Shown piece by piece: positions 1-10,089 of a DNA stretch of 64,000 nucleotides (its first letter is position 1; each line of letters opens with the position of its first letter). Origin of the DNA: Anadara kagoshimensis (Eukaryota > Mollusca > Bivalvia > Arcoida > Arcidae); NCBI GenBank assembly GCA_021292105.1, contig CM037862.1, positions 6,862,765-6,926,764 on the forward strand. The letters are read 5' to 3'. The notes under the pieces are model-generated. The model was not told the DNA's origin, did not search any database, and saw only the letters and a program-made list of their open reading frames with translations. Made by a program: the position numbers and the translations under genes.

Positions 1-243
1 ATACAATGTATTCAAACTAAAGGACAAAGAGTTGGATCAAATTTATTGAGTTATTATATACTATGAAAGATCATTAAAATCTTAGTTATGAGGAAATATT
101 TTTAACCCCCCCCTTTTTTGTTATTTTATTTTATTTGCAATACAAATGTGCATGAATACTCTATTCATTGTGCCAACTTACAGGTGTGTGATAAAATTTT
201 TAGAATTTAATATTGGTTTTATAGTGCTTGGTCATTTCTGGAA
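1..243. other. Non-coding left edge
   Basis: AT-rich sequence downstream of the minus-strand YqaJ gene, with a short C-run followed by a T-run near 106-120. I see no gene here. It may contain the 3' untranslated region of that gene. Confidence 0.5.
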
Positions 244-1628
244 TCATGTAGCTAACATTAAAAAACTTTCCAATTTTTTCAACATTTCCTTCCAAAATGA
301 CCTGTCAAATTTTATCTGTATAATTTTGAAATCTTGCTTTGTGTAAATCACAAAGTCACACTTTTCTATTTTACATACTCCCATTTGACCTTGTACTTGG
401 CTATAATAGCGGTGTCCAGTTTTCAAGCAAATTTCATTTGTATTTTGATCAATGAAACAACAAAGCTGCTTTAATTTACATGCCTCTGTTATGGACTTGT
501 CCCTCATACTATATGGACACTTGATTTCAAATAAATACTTGTTCATTTTCTTTTGGTTATACACAAGCCCTTTAGGACTTGCTCCCAAAAATCCATAACC
601 CTCACACAGCTTAAATCCAACATTCTCTACTGTAACATTTTCCTTGTGATGGAGTTTTTTATATGCAATGTACTTTTTCCTTGCAATTGGTTCATATTTT
701 CTTCCCCATCTAATGGGCATAGTATCCACTTCATCTGAGTTTCCAAAAACTAATTTTTGAAGTAATTTTTTTACTGGGGTTGTGGACTTTCTGACAAGAA
801 TGTCATGAAATAGTTGGAGATCGTTATTCTATTTTTTCTAGCAAGCTTCCATAATGTGTTCTCATTTTGACCCCTTGTTCTTGTTTCCAACTCTTTGATT
901 ACTGTGTCTGGAACATGCATTGTTTTTCTATAACTGTTTTCTCATCATAGTTATATTTTCTAAGTAACTGTTCAAGATTTATATATTCATCAGAGTCATA
1001 CACAATATGTTCTGATGTTTCAACTTCTACTGAACAGATAACATTTAAATCTGACATAACCTCACTGCTTTTCTGAGAGACAGGAGGCAATAAATAATTA
1101 AATAATGATATTACTTAGTTTGCAACACAAGCTTGTTCTAAAATGCTCACTTTGTGGTATTATCTCTGGAAATGGTTTAGCAGGCCTTCCTACACTGTCA
1201 GGTCCATATTTGATCTTTTTAAATGTAATATTTTCCACAACATCAGGCTCTTTCTTCCTTTTCTTAGGTTTTGACCAATCACATGGACGAGAGGTACAAG
1301 ACTCTTCACTATCGCAGTTCCCTGCAGCATTAGCTTCTAATGAAAACAGCAAGCCAGCCACATGTTTGCAACCTTCTCCTTGTCTGCAATATTTGTATTA
1401 CATTTTATTAAAATATTAATTAATTATGTCCCTCCCCCCCAAAAAAAAAAAAAAATTCGGGAGAGACATGTTGTTTTGTTCGAAAAGTCTGTCTGTCTGT
1501 CCGTCACAAATCATGTCAGGCTCATAAGTTTTGAATGCATAAAAATAACTTGAAATAACTTGGCATAAATGTTCACAGACACTGGCGTAAATGTCAAGAA
1601 AAGACAAACACATTTTACACCTAAAGGC

Positions 1629-1691
<63 letters not shown>

Positions 1692-2357
1692 CATGAAAAC
1701 AAAATTATCTATACAAAAATTTTTTTATATATATGGGTCTAGTATCACCAATGACTCACCCAGCAGGACAAGAACAGTAAGCCTTTAGAATGGTATATGG
1801 AGCCTCCTTTGATAAACACACCCACTGGGTGTAAGTGCCTTGTTTCATGGATGGGTAACATTTTGATCGAATGTAGCACATTTTAGAGTCCTTCTCTATC
1901 AAATTAACCATAATATTATGAATATAACCCTCCTTATAGAAGTTGAATCCTCTGATGAATTGGCCATAACATTCCATCTTTCCACTGTCTTCTGTCCTGT
2001 GACTACTATAGATTAGGTATTGTTCAACATCTCTGTGTGATATCTGTGGAAATAGTTTTGTGTCACTCGTCCAACCAGAGTTCAGAGAATCAACAGAAAT
2101 AATATCAGTGTCGGAGTCATGGCTGTTTGATCTAGATTCAGTATCCGATAATGACCCCTTCAGGTCTCTCTGGCGTCACTGACACTACTAGTAGGCATGC
2201 ATACATTGTCTTCCTTGTTAACTTCAAAAGCTCTTTGAGCTAGTTCTAATTTTGTACCGCTTATTTTCCTGTTTTTCTGTTTTAAATATGTTTGTAATGC
2301 CGACTTTTTTAGTGCCAATAAGTCTTCAACAGTTGTGTTTTCATTGAATAAACTCAT
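244..2357 (-). pseudogene. SAP-SWIM-YqaJ exonuclease-like gene, frameshifted
   Basis: Minus-strand multi-exon gene. It starts at the Met encoded by 2357-2355, followed by a SAP-like helix pair (VEDLLALKKSALQTYL). Next comes a segment ending in CSCPAG, a GTGAGT donor at 1759, an acceptor at about 1384, and an exon starting QGEGCKHVAGLLF. The join rebuilds a SWIM zinc finger (CxC, C, H) exactly in frame. A linker with CTSRPCDW and TRGQNENTLW follows, then a YqaJ/lambda-exonuclease fold at 729-244 with KYEPIA, GASPKGLV, EIKCPYS and YYSQVQGQM. The known family motif is SPDG with a catalytic Asp; here it reads SPKG, so nuclease activity is doubtful. Frameshifts or stops near 2160, 895 and 800 break the frame. 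Such genes are amplified in invertebrate genomes and are usually thought to be carried by mobile elements. SWIM and SAP would bind DNA or protein. Confident on domains, less on whether it is live. Confidence 0.8.
1629..1690. repeat. (TA)n(TG)n compound microsatellite
   Basis: About 22 bases of alternating TA followed by about 40 of alternating TG. It lies within the intron (1384-1759) that splits the SWIM motif of the minus-strand gene. Confidence 0.95.
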
Positions 2358-2437
2358 TTTAAATTTACCCGCTTGAAGACTTTTAATACTACGAAACCGG
2401 AAGTGGGAGATACCTGCACTCAAGAACGATAACTCCA

Positions 2438-2760
2438 TTAACATTTCTTGCCGCAAATCCGGAATTCCCCTACATCTTTAAATAGTTGTAGCTGATTTTG
2501 TAACAACACGTTCATCTGCTTCCCTGTGACATTGTGAATTTTATGGTCTCCGAATGAGTTCGTTGCTTTGTCCCAGTTACTAAAACCTTCTTTGCATAAG
2601 TTAGCCAATTTATGTTCTTGATAAGCTCTTACACATAAAAAGCAGAAAACTTTGTCAGAGTTTTCTTTATAATGAAGCCATGGCCAAGTACTAAACCAAT
2701 TGTAAACAAAAGACCTTTTTCTTTTACCAATCATTTTAGTGGGAAAGTCCTTTTTTCAAG
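2438..2760 (-). pseudogene. ZMYM/hAT-type TTF zinc-finger fragment
   Basis: Minus-strand reading frame with RSFVYNWFSTWPWLHY, then FCFLCVRAYQ, then GFSNWDKATNSFGDH. This is the TTF-type zinc finger found at the front of hAT-like transposases and ZMYM1-like proteins (WF..PWLHY, C-x2-C, GF.NW, H). About 98 residues are open and then stop at 2438; no hAT catalytic domain follows. The next gene downstream on the same strand is the SAP-SWIM-YqaJ gene, 81 bases away. It is either a truncated hAT remnant or a 5' exon once joined to that gene. I favour a remnant. Confidence 0.7.
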
Positions 2761-3504
2761 GTTGATTTGACTCATGTCCAATGTTTGGCGTTTCCAATTC
2801 CATGGACGGAGGCAACGTTTTGTGGATGTGCTCATATGGCTAGTTGTATCTTTATCTGATTCGGTACTTTTATGACCCTGAACTTGTAATCAGGTAGTAT
2901 GATGGCTATCAAAAGCAGTTATGTTCTGAGTTACCGCAACAGACGTGTTTTGTGTTTTTAAAGTCTGCGGTTCTTCTATTTTAATGTCCGATGGGTTACT
3001 TTCAGTTTGGCCCACCTCAGATTTAGAATTATCAATGGACGATTTAGCATCAGATATTTGTTGCGAAAAAATGACAAAACTGACAACTGTTTCTAGTTTT
3101 TTCCTCGGATTGGATGACCATTCTGTCTTTTAAAATTCTTTTCGTTTGGCACTTTCATAAGGCATAATAGGAACAAAATGGTTTGACTGAAACATTGTTC
3201 CAAAAACATTTGAAAGTAATCCATCCCTGCTTTACATAATAAAAAGGGTATTTGTTTGGTTTGCAGTTAAGTCGCTTGAATATATCTGGTCATTAAAAAT
3301 AGGGCGCAAAATATAATTAACAGCGGACTAAACGGAGATGATGGTGCAATATTGTTCTAAAACCGGTAAAAGTGGCCTTTATGGGCAGATGACCTTTTTA
3401 TACAGGTTCAAATAATACGAATAAAGAACAATTAGGATACAATTCTACTGGTTTTTATAGGCAGGTGGTCGTTATATAGAGGTTGCCTTCAAGGCAGGTA
3501 TGAT
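2761..3504. other. No recognised feature
   Basis: About 740 bases with only short open frames on either strand and no domain I recognise. The part near 2765-2830 may hold the 5' end of the zinc-finger fragment. Confidence 0.4.
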
Positions 3505-3506
3505 TG

Positions 3507-3509
3507 TGA

Positions 3510-3543
<34 letters not shown>

Positions 3544-3546
3544 GTG
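3507..3546. repeat. (TG)n microsatellite
   Basis: Nearly perfect TG repeat of about 40 bases with one TTT interruption. On the minus strand it follows the end of the adjacent SINE, so it may be part of that element's tail. Confidence 0.9.
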
Positions 3547-3549
3547 GCT

Positions 3550-3865
3550 TATTATGATTGACCGATTGAATGAATTAGGTTTTACGCCCCAGTCAAGAAT
3601 ATTTCACGTATATTGAGACGTCACCAACAATATGTGAAGTGGCTGAAATTTTTCATTTGCAGAGCGCTTTTGGCAATATGCAGGGGTGTCTCAAGTTAAC
3701 GCAGCCGTGACACGGAAAATCGTTTAAGGTATCTTCCGGACTTTCATTTTATAATGCCGAGTGCTTGGCGAAAGAACAGTCAGTACCTGTTTTCAAGTCT
3801 TGGCTCAGACCCGTTCGGGGCTCGAACTCATGACATCACACATACGAAGCAGCGAGCACTCTACC

Positions 3866-3866
<1 letters not shown>
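3550..3866 (-). mobile_element. tRNA-headed SINE (family 1)
   Basis: On the minus strand a tRNA-like head near 3862-3795 carries TAGAGTGCTCG (A-box-like) and GAGTTCGAGCC (B box). The body reads, on the plus strand, TCAAGAATATTTCACGTATA and GAGACGTC. The same body recurs at 19520-20100, 26395-26745, 51390-51560 and 61018-61205. Described molluscan SINEs such as RUDI (V-SINE) or MetaSINEs are candidates for comparison; I do not assign it to one. Confidence 0.7.
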
Positions 3867-3903
<37 letters not shown>

Positions 3904-3990
3904 TACCAATCAATTTAAAACCCGAAAAGATCGGCCAATCGTCGCTAAAATAATTATTTAAAAGTGAAGGACGTCTACTTAACAAATGAC
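3867..3990. repeat. (ATT)n plus flanking dispersed repeat
   Basis: ATT array at 3867-3903 followed by ACCAATCAA and GCCAATCG motifs. The same arrangement recurs at 21340-21550 and 38770-38950 in the ASB array. Its continuation, GGGGCTCAAAAATAATCGAAG, resumes at 6449, so the element between was inserted into it. Confidence 0.7.
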
Positions 3991-3994
3991 AATG

Positions 3995-6443
3995 AATTAC
4001 AGACGTTTCGTCCCATAGGACTTTTCGTCCCATGCCATTTCGTACCATTTTCGAGACATTTCGTACCATATTCAGGACTTTTCGTCCCATAATTAGAATA
4101 AGACGTTTCGTACCATGGGACTTTCCGTCCCATCACATTTCGTAACATTTCAATGACTTTTTAAAGAAAGAATGATTCCCAAAACGCCGAGCTATCCGCC
4201 TATAGGAATATATACGCAAGAAACTGATTACACCCTTTTCAGGCCTCTATACCCGTCACTACTTCGAGGCCAATTACAAATAAATCTCTATGTAAATATA
4301 TACGTTGCATATGAATAACATTTTTCCTTTTTTATTTTGACGTGTGTAGAAGCTGACTTTACTGGGTAGTTAGCTGTCTATATAATTTAAATGTTTGTTA
4401 TTCTGCACCAAAGTGTAGCGCTACTGTCATTGCCATTACTTTGCTAGCACAAAAACAAAAAATCAGGTGTCACAATGACTTGTTTTGTTTTGCATCATAA
4501 TGCGTATACGTTGTGTCTATTGACGGCATGTCAGTGTGATTTCATAGCAGAATACTTTGATTTAGGCCATCATAAAATCAGTGATAGAAGGCATTCAAGA
4601 AACTGAAGTTGTTAGAGCCACCGTGCTTCAGAGAGCATGCTTGACACCTGTGGAGCATTTTTTCAGACAAAATAGTGTTGCTAAGAGTTCATGATAAAGA
4701 CCAGTTTAAAGCTTTGCCAAGAGCAGTCCTAACGCAAAGCTTTTTGACTTAGTGCTGCGGACTTTACTGATATAACCTTTGTTACAAGATGCTACGTCCA
4801 GTCAATGTATAATAGTCATCATCAGAAAGACCATTTGTATAATCGAAATCAATTTCTCTACGTTAACTATGAAATATTATTATTCGACAAACCGCAGGTT
4901 CATGATATTCAGTCGTGTCCAGTTAGTGACATTCATTACATATGAAACCTACCCCGACTTTTCGTATATGGCCTTTCTTCGTGCAACGAATGCACTTAGT
5001 AAAGCTTTTGGCATTTTATTTACTAGTACGTGTTCAACATACACGAAATACACGGAAAATGACAAGTGGTCTTAAACTGAATTGTAATGTCGCTCGCTAT
5101 ATATATTGTACGTATAAAAAAAATATGCGTGCATGTCTTTTTATCTGTTATGTTATTTGTGGCATAAAAAATAATATTGCATTTAAATTCTAACACAAAG
5201 TAAGATAAAAAAGAAATAAAGCTGTAAAATATACATTTTATTAAAATAAAATAAGTTGAAAAATAAAACTGTAACTTTGGGATTCGAACCAACAACGTAA
5301 GACTTACTGGTACCTACGTATACCCACTACACCACGCAGGTAATGGTTGACAATAAGGTTTATTAATATCAAGTACGAGTATAGTACGGTGTACTAAGAG
5401 GTTATATTGGGGTAACTCTCAAAACAATGATTTTTACAAAATTCAGTATCAGCGCATGTCTCTCCATTAACCAAACTTTGCATTTCTAACAGTAAAATGA
5501 TATAGTTTTTATATTCAAAATATCTTTAATGGAAAGGCATGCGCTCCATGTGTATTTATTAAAAAACGTGTTGATTTTCACTTACTTGTTCCATGTTTGT
5601 ATTGAGTTATACGGAGACAAACCTAAATGATTACACGAGTTAAACATATAATGCAATGTTTTACTGAGATTTTTACCATATAAACTTTTACATAATGATA
5701 GTAGCTTAAGGTTTTTTCACTATCAATATGTATTCAACATACTTTTAAATTTTGAATTCTATAGGCGGATAGCTTGGCGTTTTGGGTATCATCCTTTTAT
5801 TTATTTATTTATTTATTTGATTAAATAATTTTTTACTGTGTTATGACAGAGACATATAAAACCCGAGATTGGCAACTCCTACATATCGTTATTAGCCTGG
5901 AGCGAACTATCGCGGTCCGGGGGTATACTTGCAACTATGATAAAGAATTTGGCACTTTTACTTATCATGATGTCCCGCTTATAGAAATGTTAGATACAAA
6001 CCATTCAGTGTAATATTGTTGAAAAAATGACAATGTTCAAAGTGTCCATTAAATCCTGAAATCTGAAGAAAATAAGATGGAGAAAAATACATAAAATAAT
6101 AAATCGGTACCCTTATTTGTAATATTGTTGAAAACTACTCAGTTCAACTGTGTAAAATCTTAAAAAATTAAGCAGTCAATGTAGAAAACGAATGTATAAT
6201 GCCAGGACGAAAAGTAATCCGGTCTGGAACGTTCTGAAAAGTTACTTAATATTATGGTAACGTACAAAATTGGAAACGAAAAGTCCCTAAAAGTTTTACG
6301 AAATATCATGGGATGAAAAGTCCTATGGTACGAAACGTCTTAGAAGTATGGGACGAAAAGTCCTGAATATGGTACGAAATGGCATGGGACGAAAAGTCCT
6401 ATGGGACGAAAAGTCCTATGGGACGTAACGACTTGCACCCATA
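3995..6443. mobile_element. Inverted-repeat element built of CGTCCCAT motifs
   Basis: About 2.45 kb bounded by inverted repeats of roughly 150-200 bases (4001-4155 and 6230-6435). Each arm is made of short variant motifs such as GACTTTTCGTCCCAT and GACGTTTCGTACCAT. A second inverted pair lies further in: AACGCCGAGCTATCCGCCTA near 4178 and its complement near 5760. ACAATG occurs at both junctions (3989-3994, 6444-6449) and may be the target duplication. It interrupts a dispersed repeat that is continuous at 21395-21550. The interior has only short frames and no recognisable transposase, so it is probably non-autonomous. The superfamily is not recognised. Confidence 0.75.
5276..5342 (-). pseudogene. 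tRNA-like sequence
   Basis: The minus strand reads GTGTAGTGGGTATACG (A-box-like) and, about 30 bases on, GGTTCGAATCC (B box). The acceptor stem does not pair and the T stem has mismatches, so this is a tRNA-derived pseudogene or SINE head rather than a working tRNA. It lies within the inverted-repeat element. Confidence 0.5.
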
Positions 6444-6762
6444 ACAATGGGGCTCAAAAATAATCGAAGAAACTCCCAGTTCAAGAAGATAAACCTGAAA
6501 ATTAGAAATGTCATGTGCTACTTTTGAATTTTTATGAAATGATACATTCAAAAGTAGCAAAAAAGCTAGAATAGTAATTGGGACAACTTAATTAACAAGT
6601 TTATATTTATTATATCAATATGTTGGAAACAAGAAGGAAAAAACAGAGATTAATCAATTTTTTAAGATGTTTCACAGACAATCTTAAATGTATCCATCTA
6701 CAAGTTAAGAAATTCACCCCTAAAACACTAGTTTATCTGAAAACTTAGAAACTATACTATGT

Positions 6763-7040
6763 AGAACAGACTTTTACTATAAATCATTTCTTTCCTCCAC
6801 AATTAGGGATTGGAATAACATTCCAGTCTCAGTTAAAAACAGTTCGCTTAATATTTTTAAATCCTTCATAAACCATAAAAGACCAATATCCAAAATAATA
6901 TTACGCAGGTAGTCGCGTAGAACAAATACATCACACCAGACCTATATGTAGTAAAAACCTCGTTGATAATCCCAATTGTGCAGGCTGTCAAATTAAATCT
7001 ACAAAACATTTTCTATTACACTATTACATGTATTATCATA
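6763..7040 (+). pseudogene. LINE ORF C-terminal fragment
   Basis: One frame encodes a segment ending FLSSTIRDWNNIPVSV, the usual end region of CR1/L2-like reverse transcriptase ORFs (RDWNxLP). After a stop and a frame change, a second stretch has CAGCQIKSTKHFLLHYYMYY, resembling the C-terminal zinc knuckle (C-x2-C...HFLLHC). Both pieces are degenerate and no upstream reverse transcriptase is present, so this is a 5'-truncated dead copy. Confidence 0.7.
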
Positions 7041-7098
7041 TAAGAATATAAGCTAAACCACCATTCATTTTATAATCTTGACATATTGTTATTTGGTA

Positions 7099-7311
7099 AT
7101 CCTTAGAATAGCAGGAAACAACATCACTAACGCTGCCCTTCGATGGACACCGCCTGGAAATAACCACCGGACAGGTAAAAAAACCTGGCACAGAACCGTT
7201 GAAACAGAATTAAAAGAAATGAATCTAGAATGGAGAGAGGCAGAGGCCAAAGCAAAGGATAGAACTGAGTGGTGAGATCTTGTGTCGACCTTATGCTCCA
7301 CCGGGGGCGAA
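7099..7311 (+). pseudogene. 3' end of a second non-LTR retrotransposon
   Basis: The frame reads ALRWTPPG, KKTWHRTVETELKEMNLEW, then DRTEW, a stop, and DLVSTLCSTGGEEDK. This is the familiar C terminus of RTE-like or craniofacial-development-protein-2-like LINE ORFs. The internal TGA lies where CGA (Arg) is expected, a single transition. The ORF ends directly at the TAAG tail, so the true 3' end is retained while the 5' end is lost. Confidence 0.75.
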
Positions 7312-7315
7312 GAGG

Positions 7316-7457
7316 ATAAGTAAGTAAGTAAGTAAGTCAGTAAGTAAGTAAGTTAATAAGTAAAAGTAAGTAAGTAAGTAAGTAAGTAAGTTAGTCAGTC
7401 AGTAAGTAAGTTAGTTAGTTAGTCAGTAAGTGAGTTAGTTAGTCAGTCAGTCAGTCA
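7316..7457 (+). repeat. (TAAG)n retrotransposon tail
   Basis: About 140 bases of TAAG repeats that degrade into TTAG and TCAG variants. It abuts the stop codon of the LINE fragment and is most simply its simple-sequence 3' tail. Confidence 0.9.
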
Positions 7458-7591
7458 TCACAACCTGACCCAGGCTGAAAACAATTATAGTTTTGCACAA
7501 AGAGATTTTCTGTTTGTGTATTTTGTATTTTTGAAACTCCATATATATTTCCAAATTGTTTGTAAAGAAGTACACAGTATAATATATAATA

Positions 7592-7746
7592 AATAAAAAC
7601 TCTGACCAGGATAAACATGTTAAAAACTTTAACATTTTCTCTAGCGCTTTCATCCCTTATGGGACTTTTCAAGAGTGATCTCTTTATCACTCCCATAAGG
7701 GATGAAAGCGCTAGAGAACATGTTTATCCTGATCAGAGTTTTTATT
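7592..7746. repeat. Foldback (hairpin) element
   Basis: Long inverted repeat: AAAAACTCTGACCAGGATAA on the left and its near-perfect complement at 7722-7746, then CTCTAGCGCTTTCATCCCTT at about 7639 and its complement at about 7691. The left arm holds an extra stretch of about 17 bases. The transcript would form a long hairpin. It is probably a foldback MITE. Confidence 0.85.
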
Positions 7747-8280
7747 ATTATTATTATATATATAATTGAATTATTGCATTTTTAAAAATTTCAATCATTT
7801 TTAATTTATAACCTACGAACTTTATTTATTTAAGTATACACGTTTCTTCCTGTGACATGCAAAATAGTTGAATTGTAATTTAAACATTATTGAGGAACCG
7901 GTTTATATAAGAGTATACTCTTGTTCCGGGATCATCTGTATATATGTTAGCTATTTTTGTAAACTGTAGTTTCAGAAAAAAAAATTGTTTAAACTAAGAT
8001 GGCCGATTGTCAAGCTCGATGTTGTGATGCCTCATAACATGTACTGAATTATCTTAGCTGCTACTGGGCCAGGAGAGATACGAACTGGTATGTTACTTGA
8101 TAAATTTATATAAAATACATATATTGCAGACTGAACTTTATAAATGGTGTATCTTTTTAAATTTGATCATTTTTTTCTGAACAATAGATTGAGATATACA
8201 TATAGACGTAATATGATACTCGCATACCAATCCACCCGTGCATAAAAACAAAACATATGACTTGGAGTTAAGTATATGTA
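7747..8280. other. No recognised feature
   Basis: AT-rich sequence with a short ATT/TA microsatellite at 7740-7765. No coding frame, tRNA or repeat that I can name. Confidence 0.4.
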
Positions 8281-8304
8281 TTATTTAACTATTGGTATAG
8301 GCAA

Positions 8305-9265
8305 ACAACATTGACCTGTCCGTTTGCCCTTTCATTAGGAATATTAATTTAGAAGAGTCTATCCTATACATAGGTAGTAGTAGGGTTCGCAGTTGATATT
8401 GTGTACACAAGATTATCAGTGATCAGTGTTCACATTATGTAGACAAAATAAACCCACGTGATTCATAAACATAAATGCACTCGTCTACAATAAATATTTA
8501 AATTAAAGGTCAAGCGGACAGGTCAAAGTTTTTTACCTATAACTGTTTTATATTGTGCTACAGTGTAACTGCTCTTTGTAATAAGTATATGTAAACGACA
8601 TTGACCTGTTTGCTTGACCTTTTATTTAAATATTCATCATGGGCAGGTAAATTCAAGTAATAAGAATTATGAGTGTTTATTTCGTATACATGAACATAAA
8701 TCATGAGCAATATGTAAATGTATTATCTGCAAATACTAATACTACCCATGTATTGGGTGGACCCTCCTATATAAATATTCCTAATGAAAGGTCAAACGGA
8801 AGGTCAATGTTGTTTGCCTATAACTGTGTAATAGTTCTTTGTAATGACTTGTCCGCTTGACTTGTATTTTAAATATTCATTAAAGGCAGGTACATTTAAG
8901 TAATAGGGATCACGCGTGTATATTTCGTCTAAATGACGTGAACACTAATTATGGGAAATGTGTATATGTAACGGTTTATTTTATCCCTCTAGGATGATAT
9001 TTTCTTGTGAAACTTTATTCCGTGGATAATATTTTATAGGTAAAATTATTCACGGATACTATTTTACGGAATAAGCATGACTTTTATTCCGTCGGATAGA
9101 TTTTACCATAAACTTTTATCCTACCGGACACATCTTCACCCGGATAAAATTACCGATCACACAAATGTATTTTCTGCGAATCCCAACGTCAACCTTTTAT
9201 TGGTTGGACCGTCCTATATGAATATTTCCAATGTAAGGTCAAACGGACAGGTCAATATTGTTTGT
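8305..9265. repeat. Cluster of six AGGTCA direct-repeat pairs
   Basis: AGGTCA-type half-site pairs separated by six or seven bases occur at 8312-8330 (-), 8507-8525 (+), 8602-8620 (-), 8789-8806 (+), 8845-8863 (-) and 9236-9254 (+). The pairs alternate in orientation, each within a longer shared sequence (ATATTC...AATGAAAGGTCAA...TATAAC). This suggests nested or tandem foldback units. AGGTCA is the nuclear-receptor half-site. Whether any receptor binds here is unknown, and a repeat origin explains the copies. ATCC/GGAT-rich sequence at 8985-9160 within the cluster is also repetitive. Confidence 0.7.
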
Positions 9266-9269
9266 CTAT

Positions 9270-10089
9270 AACACTGAATTATTTACATATACAGATCACG
9301 TCACTCTTGATACAATAATAAAAATACAAAAAAATACAAATACAACAAAATACATTTTATTTAGAAGTGATTAAATTAGAATCAATGAAATTGCGTGATA
9401 TCATCACAATCTTATATTTACAGCTTGTATTTTGTATAATCACCTTTTGCTCGAAAAAACGAGGTAGTGTGCGATACAAATTTCAAGGTATATTGCTTTT
9501 AACTGTAAAATAATTTTTTTTCCACAAAACGTGCGTGTTTTGTTTTAATATATCTAAACTCCATCTGTTGCGATTTGCTAATTCTATTTTTTACTAGTTG
9601 CCTCCTTTTTTAAGAACATCGCCAGAGGTGAGTAATACAAATTTTAATAATAAGAAATAATACAAGTGACCATTGTAATAAAAATATATAAAATAATTAT
9701 TTAAAAACTAGTGACTAAAAAGCATCAAATCCTGAACACAGACACACGCACTTCATAGCTATATGGCTACGATGCCATCTTTGGTAGTCCGAATTATTAT
9801 TCTTATGTAATTCAATAATATGCATAATATTGCATATGTAAAATATATTTTGGTCCTTTGAGTATATTTGCACCAACTTGAAAAAATGGTTTACCAATTT
9901 TGGTACAAGTACTACTAATCAGGAATTGGTATCTCTTCAAGATTTTGAATAAAAAAAATTGTTTAACAATTTTGGCCAAAGCGCTACTGATCAGAAAATG
10001 GATTCCGAAACTGTCGTCCCTTGCTGTAAAAATCAAACTTGTATAATATGTAATTTTAATGCGATCATTTTGTTTTCAACTTTGTAGCC
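9270..10089 (+). promoter_or_regulatory. 5' flank of ASB copy A
   Basis: Non-coding sequence homologous to the flanks of the other copies (about 21600-21900 and 39030-39320; 25860-26030 and 50860-51034). Shared landmarks include GTGCGTGTTTTGTTT and CTGTTGCGATTTGC. The segment ends TTTGTAG at 10087, a splice acceptor just before the first ATG. An untranslated first exon therefore probably lies upstream; I cannot place it or the promoter. Confidence 0.5.

Noticed and set aside
4779-5295. Short overlapping frames inside the CGTCCCAT element
   Set aside because: Low complexity, overlapping on both strands, no transposase motif.
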